A program made the translations under genes and the position numbers. A DNA stretch of 64,000 nt from Gentiana macrophylla (Eukaryota; Streptophyta; Magnoliopsida; Gentianales; Gentianaceae). The stretch covers positions 65,064,583 to 65,128,582 of the forward strand of contig CM047808.1 in assembly GCA_026214975.1 (NCBI GenBank), read 5' to 3'. This document shows, in pieces, positions 1-11,640 of the stretch (positions are counted from its first letter, which is position 1; every line of letters begins with the position of its first letter). Under the pieces are notes generated by a model that saw only the letters and a program-made list of their open reading frames with translations, did no database searches and was not told where the DNA came from.

Positions 1-1105
1 ACAAACATGCAAATGATGTAAGTGCAAAATTACTTAGTAAAAGGTAGAAAATACTGAACAATTAAGTTTTATAACGTGAGGTTGTCCATTAAATATTATT
101 AAGTTATCTTCGTGAACACGACCAAACTCTAGGGTTCACTTCAGGTTGATCAACATGTCGTGAGGTCGTACTTTTTTTCTAGCTTTGATTATCTTTGTCA
201 CATCAAGTATTCAAGAGCACTACACATGGTTCTACTCGCCACGAAGAATCTGATTCCAATTTAACAGTGATTCTACACTAGTAGCCACGGGCTAGTTTTG
301 AAAGTGGATGTGTTCGGCGAAGTCCCTCCATACTTAGGGTGTTTGTAACCTACAGAGTTATTAACTTTATATTGACCACACCACACATCATGATATTGCC
401 TGGTGCCTTACCAAGAACCATGGTGTTTAGACTTTTAACTACACAAGTATTTACGTTATTAATCGTTAACTAGCCACCTGAGCGTTTTCAAGGCAAAGGC
501 TCTCTTACACTTCTACTCCATAACTTAGACTACTAGACACGACAATCCTATGATATACACAGACATTGGTGGATACTAATCCATCAAAGCACATGGCCAA
601 TCATGATATTTTGACGATCCCGAAAATCAACTCTTAGTAAAAATCTATCTGATGCCGGAACTAAACGTATCAGAAGCTTAATCATGGTTTATTAAAGTTT
701 ATACAAGATTATTAGATCAAGACATAACATTCAAAACTCAAACCGGAGATTAAAATACATAAAACAACCAAATTGGGTCTTGGCGCGCGCATAGCACCTT
801 TAGCGCGTGCTGAAACCCAAATAGAATCATAATATATTTTTGCTTCAGTTTTGGCGTGTGCTAAGCCTCTTCGGCGTGTGCTAAAATAGCAACATCATTC
901 TTCCTGGATTCAGTTCCACTTTCAAATTCGCGGATTACAAGCAAAACGCTTCAAAGCCATCTCGGCGCTCGTAAAACTCTATGCTCTTTGTGCATGCTTT
1001 ACAGTTACCTTTGGCGTCCAAAGAATGATAAATATAATATTCCGACTTTTCAAATGCCCTTTCCAGGCTAAAACTCGAACCGCAGCTAAACCATATTTTT
1101 TGCTT
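1..1105 (-). repeat. Probable reverse-oriented gypsy (chromovirus-type) LTR, partial
   Basis: No coding frame is seen. Read on the minus strand, the segment resembles the Tekay-like LTR at 54702-56017: a cluster of GC-rich self-complementary words (780-870, such as GGCGCGCGC and TAGCGCGTGCT) is followed by a long non-coding tail that has a GTGGCTAGTT word in common with that LTR. It lies just downstream, in minus-strand sense, of the gypsy RNase H remnant at 1125-1580, so it may be that element's LTR with the integrase region deleted. The left end is outside the window. Assignment rests on layout and short words only. Confidence 0.4.
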
Positions 1106-1124
1106 CCCGGATGGTACCGAATGT

Positions 1125-1580
1125 CTAGGTCATAATCCTTCACTTAACTCTAGCCATCTCCGCTGCCTCATATTCAAACTCTCCTGGTGAAGAAATACTT
1201 TAAACTCTTGTGGTCGGTGAAGATTCTAGCCTTGACTCCATACAGATAGTGCCTCCAAATTTTCAATGCGAAACCACTCGCCGCCAACTCTAAGTCATGT
1301 GTGGGATAGTTCTTCTCATGTACTTTCAATTGCCTAGATGCACAGGCAATGACCTTTCCTCCTCTGCATCAACACACAACCTAGACCACCTTCAAGCGCC
1401 GGTGTAGACATCATAATCATCGAACACCTCGGTACGCCAATATCAGTCCGAGTTAACTGCCCTTTAACAACTCAAATGCTAACTCACACTCGGTGTCCAA
1501 TCAAACTTGGTGTTCTTCTTCTCGTAAGTCCGTGAGTGGAGTAGCTATCCTTGCGAAATTCTTCACGAACTTTCAGAGTG
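1125..1580 (-). pseudogene. Ty3/gypsy reverse transcriptase end plus RNase H remnant
   Basis: Minus-strand translation, allowing frameshifts, gives the order typical of chromovirus pol. First comes the region after the RT catalytic core (FVKNFARIATPLTDL, then a degenerate ECELAFELLK). The RNase H segment follows, with GLGCVLMQ and then recognisable pieces equivalent to [31 protein letters not shown] and TDHKSLKYF. Several frame changes and stops rule out a working enzyme. No integrase is seen to the left, where an LTR-like sequence starts almost at once. The gypsy assignment is secure; the lineage (Tekay-like) is inferred. Confidence 0.8.
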
Positions 1581-2295
1581 TAACTACCAAACCTAATCAC
1601 ATTTGATGACAATTTGACAAAGAGGATCGACATTAAAACAAGTCCTGAATTTAATATAACACACCATACTTCAACAACAACAACAAGTTTTAGACATGAA
1701 TTCCAACATCAAAACAACCCCAAAACACAACCCAAACTTTATAAAATATGAATTTCTCAATATGAAAACCCTCTTACATGTTTCAAAGCAATCCAAGGCC
1801 TAAATTTCCAAGAAAACTGCAGCACTTCTTAAAGCTTCAACCAAAAACCTATTTTGATCAACAATTTGACTACAATTACTTGTGATCAACAAATTCTAAA
1901 CCATTTGAACTACGAATTAAGCCGAACAGAACCACAAAACTCGATCAAAATTAGAGATTCCCTAACTAGGGCTAAAACATATGTTCTTTAAAACTCCAAT
2001 CTTTTGATATAAACGTTGTGTTTCTTCCAAGGATCACGATTCCCTATTCGTATCTGCAATCAATGAAGAACTTGTGAGTATTTGGAAGAATTCTACTTTT
2101 TCTCTTTTTTTACTCTCAGTTTCAGAAAGTTCGATCTTTTCTAGTGAATTATGTTTTTTTGTCAAACTCCAACTTACAATTGAAAGTTTACTTGTCCATA
2201 AAGAATGTAACTCGCAAAGATTTATTGAAAAGAAATATCTTTCCTTTAATTCCCCATTTTTTATTTTTTCCTTTTAGAATCATTATTCGAAATAT
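1581..2295. other. No gene seen; AT-rich, probably retroelement-derived
   Basis: The stretch is AT-rich with CAACAACAACAA-type simple sequence near 1675. It has no convincing reading frame; the one open frame at 2074-2277 is low-complexity and has no recognisable domain. It may be LTR or leader of the flanking gypsy remnant, but I see no terminal repeat, primer-binding site or target duplication to prove it. Confidence 0.4.
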
Positions 2296-2299
2296 TACA

Positions 2300-3110
2300 A
2301 GTGTCTTATGATGGGGCTGGATGGAGTGCATGTTTGCCAGTGGCCGGCGTCCTGTTTGGCGGAACAAATTCGCTTATCGGGAATGGATGCTCCCCAAGTG
2401 CTAACAATTCCTGGTTAATCTGGCTGATTCATTCAATATATTTCTTGTGTTCAAGCAATACCTTAGCGTAGAGCTCATCATGTGTTTCCTCAGCATGAGG
2501 TTGGCTATGTGAGCGAGCTGGATAAGATGTTCCAGCAACGTAATTGCCTTTATCTGGATGAGTGGATGCAGCTAAGTACTCATTTGAACTCTACCTCACT
2601 TCGAGAAATAATCTAATATCAGGATGAGCGGGGTTTCATGCCGCGAGGGTGACACGGGGTTGTGCTCGTCCTGGGGTTGCTGTGCTTGGGTGCGACCAAA
2701 AGTTTCCCCATAAGTGACCTGGACATGATTCTGAGCGGTCCTCCTAGTTGTCAGGGGTAGACTGTAAAGTAGTGCAAGCCATACAGATCTGGTTTGACCC
2801 ATGGTGATGTCAAATGAAGATCTCCTAAGAATTCGACAGTCATGAAATCAAAATCTGGTAAACCTGGTGATGATTTTGCTGATCCAGACAGTGAACTGTT
2901 GGGCCAGATGCAGATCTGGAAATCCGGATGAATTGGATGAAGATTCCGATGAAGATCTTGATGAATACCGGCCGAAAAACAAAAAAAACGGGCGCTTAAG
3001 GCCGTTGAAATCCGAAAATAACTGAAAATATGACTGGAAAGAATGTTGTAAATGTGATATTCCGGAAATGGAGCAAAATGATAACGTCGGAGTTATCACA
3101 AATGGATTAA
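2300..3110 (-). pseudogene. Unidentified degenerate coding-like stretch
   Basis: Minus-strand translation gives short protein-like pieces in several frames. One is a hydrophilic piece at about 2500-2310 (AEETHDELYAKVLLEHKKYI, then LALGEHPFP and PNRTPATGKHA). Another is at 2800-2600 (TAQNHVQVTYGETFGRTQAQ). The first resembles a helical gag-like or antisense-ORF protein of a gypsy element, but I do not recognise a family. A serine-rich open frame at 2848-3099 is probably spurious. Stops and frame changes indicate decay. Confidence 0.3.
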
Positions 3111-3119
3111 ACAGTGGAT

Positions 3120-3785
3120 ATTTGGCTAATTATATGTTATTTTTCTAGTTTTAGTGACAATTTGCATATGAACAATATGAAGATCAATATGTAAAAAATT
3201 AAGGACACATCACACACAAGAACAATCATGAAAATGTGTTGCTTTTATTAGGATTGTGGTTGTATTTTGAAAGACCTCCTACATAACATTAGCCTATGAG
3301 GATAAAGCAAAAGTAATATAGTTCTGTAGTGTAGGAATGTCCCTTTGTCAGAGTAGAGATGCTGCTATTTATAGGGCCAAGAGTTTGCGGTTAGGTGGTG
3401 GTTACAAATCATAAGTAAAATACAATGCCGTGGGCAAGCTTTTATTGACGAGCTTGTGCTGAGCGGGCTTATGTTGTGGCCCCTGCAGGCTCTCCACCTT
3501 TCACCATCGTTCAATAACTTTGGTGCCTAGTAAATCAGGCTTTGTCCAAGATGATGGATGGCAAGCTAGAAGGGCGAGAAGGTCGGTCCCAAGTGCTTCG
3601 TATCGAGCTGGATGTTTGTTGATCAACACCCGTTTCCTTGCCAATGATGAGAATCATAGATGCTTGAGGTGGGCTAGATTATATTTTCCTTTGTCTAGCT
3701 TATGAAGAGTTATCCTGGCGCAGACGAGGACCCTATCCATTGTTGGTCCGACATATGGGCCTGATCCAGATTCGCGGGCTCATTT
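3120..3785 (-). repeat. Possible reverse-oriented LTR fragment
   Basis: On the minus strand a TATAAATAG box (3365-3373) is followed about 120 nt later by an AATAAAAG polyadenylation-like signal (3242-3249). This is the promoter-to-poly(A) spacing of an LTR R region. No coding sequence is seen, and no ends or paired copy were found, so the call is tentative. Confidence 0.35.
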
Positions 3786-3789
3786 TCGG

Positions 3790-4335
3790 ACTTTGTGTAT
3801 CAATACTATTGATCCTCATTAATTAATTAATTAAAAGGGAATTAATTACGGAATTAAAGAAAGTAAAATAAACCCCCACCTCTCATTTCTCACACACCGC
3901 TAGTTTTAGAAAAAAAACAGAGGAATACAAACTTTGTGTTTGGGAGAAAAAGAAAAGGGGGAAAAAGGAATCTTCATCCTAAGTGCTAATTCATTACTTG
4001 TTTCAACAAACCATGGTAGAAGAAATTAATCGTCTTGTCTCCGGCAATGTTTTGATAGCAACAATCCCTTAATTTGCAAGTATTCATCTTTTAGGGCTTT
4101 CGGAATCTCAATCGTTTCTTGTTGAATTCCGAGTTTTAATGGTGTAGAAAGTTTTAATGATCGTACAATCATGATTTTGGTTAGTAGATTGTGCGTAGAA
4201 GACGAGAAATCAAACGAACCTTTGTTGAATCACTTTCTTTCCAAATCAAAGGTAAGGGGCTGTTTTAAGTGGTTTTTGGTGTTGTTATACTGTGTTATAT
4301 TCTATTTGTTGTAGGATTGGGGTGTGATAAGGTTG
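3790..4335 (+). repeat. Chromovirus-type LTR fragment
   Basis: Starting with (TTAA)n-like sequence and a GGGAATTAATTACGG motif, this segment resembles the U3 of the Tekay-like LTR at 58642-58800. Both share AATTAA-rich text followed by a TCTCACAC(A/C)CC pyrimidine stretch. It then runs through AGGGGGAAAAAGG and a GGTAAGGGGCTG word that looks like a leader splice donor. No open frame is present and boundaries are not defined. Confidence 0.35.
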
Positions 4336-4434
4336 GGAAATCATTGTGTGTTGAATAGCATGATCCGCGTGTAAGTCACTACTACTCACAAAATACTAGC
4401 AAGAGTACTACGTCAATCGCAATATAGCAAGGGC

Positions 4435-5160
4435 AAGTCGAGGTCCATCCGACAGAGATGATGCAACATAGAAAATAGACTCACCAATCCTATTAAAAAC
4501 ACATATAACGGTCCATAGACTAATGACGAGGTCGAACTGACCCTCACCACATGTTATCTCCTAATTGATCAAACAATAAATTATGACAGAGAAAATGCAA
4601 CATTGACGGCCAAGAGCCCTAATTTGTACCTAAGGGCAGACTTGAACCCAAGGTGGGAGGTCTTACATGTTCTCCCGAACTGCACCACCACAGGTTGGCT
4701 AGGTTGTTGAAGGGCTCGGGTCCATGCAATATGAGCCGAGACGGTCTGGAGGAGCTCGACGCAGGACAACTAGAGCCTTCCATTTCCGACATTGATCACA
4801 TGCATAAATCATAAGATAAACATGGAAAGATTCCTCAGTGATGGAGGTCAGGTCAGCCTCGGCCATCTGTCACCTCACAAATGACTAGGTAATAAATGAG
4901 GAGAGAGAAGAGGAACAATTAAGGGCTAGGAGCCCAGGCTAATACTCAATGGTGAGCCTTTCACCCCCAGGATGGAGATCGTCTAGTCTGCCTAAAAAGT
5001 TTCCAAGTTCACCACAGGTCGGTCAGGGCATAGGAAAGACAAGAGAGCACAGCTCGGACCATATCATCCTTAGAAGCCCTCCATAGTTCAGATAGAGCTC
5101 GTTTTGGGTGTATCCCATGTGTTTTATAATATCAGATAAATAAGGGAAGAATCCTCCCTC
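4435..5160. repeat. Degenerate tandem repeat, about 345 bp period
   Basis: Two strongly diverged copies follow each other (about 4440-4800 and 4800-5150). Paired landmarks recur in the same order: GAGGTC..GACCCTC / GGTCAGGTCAGCC; CTAATTGATCAAACAATAAA / AAATGACTAGGTAATAAA; ACCACAGGTTGGCTAGG / ACCACAGGTCGGTCAGG; AAATCATAAGATAAACATGG / TAATATCAGATAAATAAGGG. No protein domain is recognisable. Large tandem arrays between pol and the 3' LTR are typical of Tat-type gypsy elements, which would fit the LTR-like end that follows. Confidence 0.5.
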
Positions 5161-5422
5161 ATTATGACTCTAATTCAAATCAATGGATATTGTTAAAGAA
5201 TCCCTGAAATCACTTGATAGAGGCGTAAACCAATCCACAACGGTTACAAGTAAGAGTCCTTGAAGGACACAACACAACCATAACCTATGGCACACGTGTT
5301 CTCTATATATAGATGCTCCTTAGAACTATGGTAGACTTGATTCCTGATTCATACATAGGATAGGTAGGTAACTTGAGAAGAACATTCTCAAACTCAGATT
5401 AAATCATTCACAAACTACCCTT
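5161..5422 (+). repeat. Probable gypsy (Tat-like) 3' LTR end
   Basis: A TATATATAG box at 5304-5312 is followed by GACTTGATTCCTGATTCA and a GATAGGTAGGTAACTTGAGA stretch. The same layout closes the Tat LTR at 47049-47500 (TATAAAG, then GGGGACTTGATTCCTATTCA, then GTAGGCAGCTCTCTCA). The segment stops where the env-like coding sequence of element A begins in mid-gene. I therefore infer it is the right end of a Tat-like element inserted into A, with its left part disrupted or outside the window. No target duplication could be confirmed. Confidence 0.4.
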
Positions 5423-7821
5423 GTTAAAGCCTAAGAGGACAAGGAATCAGTAGACACTGCTAAGTCTACTGAGGTTCAAATTAATGTTGAATCTACTGAA
5501 CCCATTGAACTTGTTGAACCTGTTAAGAAAAAGACTGTTGCAGATATTCTAAAGGAACGGATTAGAGAAGAATCAAGGAAAAGGAAGGCTTCTAGTAAAG
5601 ATCAGTTGAAAGAAGAACTTTTTGAGGTTCAAGAACAACCTGCTAAGAGAAGAAAGCAAGTTGTGAAAAAGAAAGGACATGGAAAAGGGAAAGAACTGAG
5701 GGTTCTGGAAAACCAAAGGGAAGAAGAAGAAGATGTTGAAGTACCAATAGAAGTCGTTGAGCCTACTGTACAAGCTACTAAAGTTGTTGCTGAACAATAA
5801 GTTGAAGAATTAGTGAAATTTGCTGAAACTGGACCTGCAGAAAAGGTTCCTGAGGTTGTGCAAGACCCTACTGAGGCTGCAACAACACAGGGGGAAGGAC
5901 AGACTGTTGGAGACCCTACTGAAGACCATGTAATTCAGGGGGAAGCTAGTGTTGAACAAATAGAGGTAGTAGGCACAAATTTGCCAACTGGAGAGTCTAC
6001 TGATCTATTTGTATCTACTGAAGATACGTCTAGTCATCTTGCTGAGACTTTTGGAAATCAACAAGTTGAGCAACCTGCTCCTAGGAAGCCCTTAATGTCA
6101 TATGAAAGGAAGGAGAAGAAGTCAAAGAAGGAAAAAGTGGATCCAAACTTCAGGAAGATTCAAAACTATTTTGCATGGAAATTTGGATTTTACAAAAGAC
6201 AAAAACCAGCAGCAGAACCCATGACAGGTTTTGAAGAATGGGCTTTTGACAATCTTGGAGTGGATAATCTTCTATGGTTAATTGATACATCAGAACTACA
6301 GATGAGGCTGCTGGAAATCATAAAGATGGGAAAAAGAAAGAAAATATCATGTTCAGAGATCCCAAATTTACATCAGATAGTGATGATTCATCATCATCTT
6401 CAAATTTTGATGATGATCAGCCTATGCATCCTGGAGAGTCCAGTGGTGTTGCATTGGAAAGATCTACTGAAGAAGGTGGACATGTGTCTATTGAGAAAAC
6501 AACAGAACAATCTACTAATGGTGGCAAGTCTGCTGAAGTCCAGCAGACTGATAAATTGAATCATGAATTGTTTGCTGCATTCACTCAAGATTTGGAGGAA
6601 CAACTTACAGCAGCAACACTCCTTGAAGATGCTATGGTGAAGGCCACTGAAGTCATATCTGAAGGATCAATTCAATATCAGGACGGTGTGGATACTGAAG
6701 AAACCTTAGCACAAGCTGCTGAAGTTATTAGAGAGATTGCTGAGATTGATGGTGTTCTAGAAGAAAATGTGGCTGATTTGTGTTGATACTACAGTGCAGA
6801 TGGAGGTTCAGTCTGTTGAGGTACAGACATCAATAGAACATAGGTTGGAACTGGAGGTCCTAAGTACTGAGGATCATACAGTCTTGGGACAAAAGTTTGA
6901 CTTATTGATGGGATTGGAGGAATCCCATGTGTCTGAGTTGGAGGCTACTGAAGAAATTGCAACTGATGGCAAAGATAGACAACAAGCTACTGAAGAACAT
7001 GATGAAGAAAAGCTTGTTGACTATGATTTTAGTGATGAAGAGTTTCAATTGCTTGAAGTGGAAGTAGAAGAGCCTCAATAAGCACAAGACCCTAAAATTG
7101 AGGAAGTACCAGTTTTGAATGTTGTTGAAGAAGGTCTGAACTCCATGTATGGGATAGTACAAGAGCAATAGTTGTGAGACAACCAAAGGTTGATGATAAT
7201 GTTGAAGAGCCTGCTAGAGATTTTGTGGGACAAATGTCTGGTTTTATGGCTGCTGCAGTACTATCATACATTTTGGATGAGTAAAGGGCTATAAGAAATG
7301 ACATTACATAGCTAAGAACTCAGTTGACAAGAAGTGACTAAAGATTTGAAGACTTGGTCAACTTAATAAAAAATAGAGGAAGAACAACAGAGACAGTAGC
7401 ATCAAATGTTACTCATTTACAATTTTCAATTAATGATCTACTCAGAGAAGTTGCTTATGTTTAGCTAGATGCTGGAAAGAGAGATAAGAACATGGTTTAA
7501 CAAATTGCATCCTTGCACAGAAAGGTTGATAAGTTGGCTGAGAGATCACACCCTGCTGAGACACTTAACCCTGATGTACTCGATCTTAAACTTACTGAGA
7601 GGATAAACCTGCTGGAACAGACTGTGAAAGGATGAATTACTACAGTTGACACAAGAACTGAAATCGTGGAGGGACAACTGAGTAATTTGGAAAACACACA
7701 GGAGAGTGTACTTGGCCTACTGAACCGTTTTATTGATGATGTCAATAAGGGGGAAGAAGGTCAGATAGTAGAAGCAAGAGAGGCTGCAAGGATATACAAC
7801 GAGAAGAGATATGACACTGAT
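5423..7821 (+). pseudogene. SIRE-type copia element A: env-like/ORF3 protein, middle part
   Basis: The segment is homologous, block by block, to the env-like gene of element B (27500-30060). A lysine/glutamate-rich start (KRRKQVVKKKGHGKGKEL) is followed by acidic repeats, then a conserved block near 6080-6320 (RKIQNYFAWKFGFYKRQKPA, then EPMTGFEEWAFDNLGVDNLL). A second acidic region contains DYDFSDEEFQLLEVE, and the section ends at 7790 in the block before the GxxR-rich tail. Several stops and frameshifts break it. It starts in mid-gene because an LTR-like sequence interrupts it on the left. On the right it is cut at the CTGAT duplication by LTR H and resumes at 33172. The function of this protein family in sireviruses is not known. 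Confidence 0.8.
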
Positions 7822-8460
7822 AACACCCTAAATGGTACCATTAATTATACCCTTATTCACCCTAAATTCTACTCAAAAGAGGATAGATAGGCTCGTTATT
7901 ATATGGAATATGTGTTAAATGCTATGTGTATGTTTCTAGGATCGTAATTCTGCATCTGTATTATTTTCCCGAAGATTTCGTATTGTTTTGTCTCATTTAT
8001 GTGTTTAATAGGATGTTCCGAATCTGGAGCATGGGAGAGTGGATCTGGACGAAAAGAAGTGTGTTGGACTGAGTAAAAGAGGTCCAAGAAGAAATCTACT
8101 GAAGAAAAAGAGGAATAGTCAGCCTGGTTTACCGAGGGCTAGGTCCGGTAAACCGAGGGCCTTGAGGAACAAGATATCGATCTGCGCCCCATTTACTAGG
8201 TCAGTTAGGGTTTCTGAGAGTCATAAGTCGGTCGTTGTATCTATATACGGCCGCATCAACTGATTATTACATAAGTTTTGCATATTATCTAATATACATT
8301 ATATAATTTGATGAAATAAAGTTATTCCAAGCTTTTGAGGAGTTATTTATGGTTTTCTCCCTTTCTCTACCATCTCTAGCTTGAGTAAATAAAGCTAGAT
8401 CTCCATTTTTATGGTATGAAGCTTTGAACGTTCCTTTTTGTCTTCAATATGGTAGATCTA
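7822..8460 (+). repeat. LTR H (no internal region), left arm
   Basis: This is non-coding sequence between the env-like gene of A and the 5' end of element B. It starts after CTGAT (7817-7821); the same CTGAT is found at 33167-33171, where A resumes, so it is the likely target duplication. It contains a pair of words, GGTTTACCGAGGG (8115) and CCGGTAAACCGAGGG (8147), that are partly self-complementary. Element B is inserted at its right end with duplication ATCTA (8456-8460). No coding capacity and no second LTR are seen, so H is a solo LTR. Confidence 0.6.
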
Positions 8461-10131
8461 TGTTGGACTTATCTCTTAGTTTTGATGATGAGTGTCATAC
8501 TAGCTGTTATAGTGCAAAGGCAAAAAGATGTCTAGATCAAATGTATAGGCTTATTAGAGTTTGATTCATAAGTAGGTTTGATCAAACAAGCATTGTAAAG
8601 GGCTGCTGATTGATATCAGCAGACTGGTCTAGGTCAGTAGGGTAGATAGGTCAGTAGACTAGTCTTGAACTTGCTGAAGACTGAAGGCTGAGGGTTCAAA
8701 CTTAGTATTTAAAGTCAAGGATATGGAATCAGAATTTAGGCAAGTCTGTGATGACCTAAACTGATTACATATACCTTGTGTAGAAGGTCTAAGTTCCATA
8801 AGTTGGATGATGTTTGGAACTTGGTTATAATCAAAAGGATGTAATCTAACTTCACAAATAAAAGTTAGATAAACCTGCTGACTGGTCTAGGTCAGCTGCA
8901 TTATGTCTTATACACAGAAACATGATGATCAGCAGACTGATTGGTACTTCAGCAGACTGATGAACCTGCTGATGTATACCTCGATTAATTCAAGATTATT
9001 TTGGAAGATTACTTGGATAAGGACAGCCAACTACTTCTGATTTGATCAACAAATCAGTGGTTAGGATTAAAAGAACGTTGGATGATTCAGACTTTATCCA
9101 ATGGACACAAGTCAAAGGGTGACAGATCATCGCCTTTGTCAAAAGGAATTCGATGTCGTCGACCCTATGAATAGTGACGAATGCAAATCAAATGGGACAA
9201 AAACAAGGAACGGTTACATTTGAATTTCAAATACAAGTCACATGCATTCTTGCCTATAAATAGAAGACTTTCAACTCAGAAACATGAAGATGAAATTTGG
9301 GATAAACTTTAAGTGATAACACTGAAATAAAAACACCTCTTTGAACTTGCCGAGCATAAATCTGATCTAGAGAATTTCTTCAAGTGCATTCTGTATTCAA
9401 GCTACATCAAGATTACACACTTGAAGACTGCAAGCTGCTGATTATATCATCCTAATCAAGCTTCTGCATTTGAATCATTTACTTGATTCAATCTCTATTC
9501 TATAAAGAACTCTCTTGAAGACAAAGAAGCATCTGTTGGGTGTGAAAGATCATTGTTTGTGGTGGAGTCGGGTGAAGAGGCAATCCTACCCTTCAAGGAC
9601 CAAAGTGGAAGACTAAGGAGCAGCAATCCTACCTGCTCCTGGCCAGTTTGTGAAGCCATAGTTATTGGTGAAGGACAAACAACTTAGGAATCTTTGTAAC
9701 AAATACATCAAAGATCTCTAGTGAATTTCCTCCAACATCACAGAGAAGAGTGGGCGTCTGAGGATTACATCACCTGGAACCACTATAAAAATCGCCTACT
9801 TACTTTCAAAGATTTACTTTCTGCACTTAGTTTATTTCACTCATCACCCTCATGAATCTAGCAACCAAATCACACACTTGCACTACTGAGTATCTAATAC
9901 TTAGTATCATATTTAACAACAAATTTTAAGGCTTAATTTTGATATAATTCCGCTGCACAAATTCAAAGAATCGAATAATCAATGACTCACTGTCTATCAA
10001 AGAAAGTTATCGAGGTCTCAAAGCAGACTCTGAAATATCAAAGAGTCTTTGAAGTTGCAGAATTTGTTAAATCCAAAGTTTTAAGTGTTAAGTTTATTCA
10101 CCCCCCCTCTAAACTTTTCAAGGGACCAACA
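8461..10131 (+). repeat. Element B 5' LTR
   Basis: The LTR is 1671 bp, starting TGTTGGACTTATC and ending GGGACCAACA. A TATAAATAG box is at 9255-9263. The U3 carries repeated CAGCAGACTG, CAGTAGACTAG and CTGCTGA words (8605-8690, 8930-8970). It is clearly the pair of 30701-32375; the differences I noticed lie mostly at CAG/CTG words. Confidence 0.92.
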
Positions 10132-10133
10132 AT

Positions 10134-10147
10134 TGGTATCGGAGCAG
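10134..10147 (+). promoter_or_regulatory. Element B primer-binding site (tRNA-iMet)
   Basis: TGGTATCGGAGCAG directly follows the 5' LTR with a two-base spacer. It matches the complement of the plant initiator methionine tRNA 3' end, which primes minus-strand DNA synthesis in most copia elements. Confidence 0.9.
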
Positions 10148-10237
10148 TGCTTCTGTTCTGAAGAAATCCTACTTATTGTGCTTGTGAAAATTCTTTGAAA
10201 CTTTCTTTCAAGTTACTGATTTTCAAAGACTTGCATC

Positions 10238-11640
10238 ATGGATAACACACAGTATGCTAGAACTATGTCGATGTGTTCTCTAGACAGATTTGATGAGTAT
10301 AAACGTCGAATGCAGGCTTACCTTGCTGCAACTCACGATGAGATGATGGATGTACTAACTGATGGACCACTGGAGATTACAAAGGCAATAACAGTGGGTG
10401 ATACAACTGAGTACATTCCTAAACCAAAAAGAGAATGGAATGCAGAAGACAGAAAAAGAGCAAATCTCAACAATATTGCTATAGACATCATTTACAGAAC
10501 CTTGGATAGCAATATGTACTTGAAGGTTAAAGATTGTAAGACTGCAAAGGAACTTTGGGACAAGATTCACTTGATCTGTGAAGGCATTGATGCAATAAAG
10601 AAGAACAAAATCGCAGTGGCTGAAAGAGGTTCCAAAGTTTCAAAATGTTGCCAAATGAAACCATTGAGCAAATGGAGTCTAGATTCAATGCAATCTGGAT
10701 GAACTTACCTGTTTGAGTGTAAGTTATTCAAAAGAGGAAATAAACACCAAAATCTTGGAAGCTCTACTCGCAAAAAAGATGTTTGGAAAATGAAGGTGAC
10801 TGCAATTTAAGAAATGAGAAAGTTGCATGAAGAAGACACCTTCAAATTGTTTTCAGATCTAAAGGCTTATGAATTTAGCAAAAAGCTTGTACTTGAGACT
10901 GAAAAAGAAGAGCCAAAGACCACTGCATTGGCTGCTTCACATCAAGAAGAAACATCGGGAGGACAGGATGATCTGTTGGATGAGATGCAAGAGCAGATTG
11001 CCCTACTTGAGCAAGAAAATCGAATGATGAAGACCGGAAAGGCCCTTCAAGAAATTTCACAAAGAGGCTACTTAAAAGAAGGAAAGAAGAATCAAAGAAA
11101 GATAATGACTATATGTGCTTTCATTGCAAGAAACCAGGACACTTCAAACATGACTGGCCCCGAGTTAAAACAAGGCAAGGAACTCGATTATCTTTGCTTC
11201 AACTACAAGAAGCTGGACATTTTAGACTGATTGTCCGACTCATCGAGGACCAAGAGCCAACAAAGAAGACATGGCAAGAAGGCTATGGTTGTTGAAGATG
11301 AATCAGGGTATGATGTGGAATCTGAAAAAGGAAATGAATCAGATGATACAACACTGGTTGTTGATATGGAAGATTATGCTTTGATGGCCAATATGGATGA
11401 AACTGAGGAGGTATACAACACTGCATCTATCAATACTCCTGCTGGAAGTGATTGTGAGTCAACTTGTGGTTGAAATCCCAGAAATTCTGACAACAATGAA
11501 ACTTTGGATGCCATCCTTAATCAACTGAGGATAATACAATCTAGTTATGAGATTGTGAAGGCTGAAAAAAAAGCTCTTGAATTGGAAGTTGGAAGATTGA
11601 AAGCTGAATTAAGGGTTCTCAAAGGCAAGGAAAAGATGTT
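10238..11640 (+). pseudogene. Element B gag
   Basis: The start at 10238 gives MDNTQYARTMSMCSLDRFDE and then a UBN2-type capsid region (KRMQAYLAATHDEMMDVLTD-like, TAKELWDKIHLICEGIDAIK). A lost base near 10690 (…CAATCTGGATG…) shifts the frame, and further breaks follow before the coiled-coil part at 10814-11060. Two CCHC zinc knuckles are expected in this lineage and both are damaged: CFHCKKPGHFKHDW (about 11116) lacks the last Cys, and CFNYKKL (about 11194) lacks the second. An acidic serine-rich tail follows. Gag should form the virus-like particle; this copy cannot encode it intact. Confidence 0.85.

Noticed and set aside
2848..3099. Serine/phenylalanine-rich 83-codon open frame on the minus strand
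   Set aside because: Low complexity, no start context, no homologous wording; likely chance.
5573..5797. Phe-rich minus-strand frame opposite the env-like gene of A
   Set aside because: It is the shadow of the Lys/Glu-rich coding strand.
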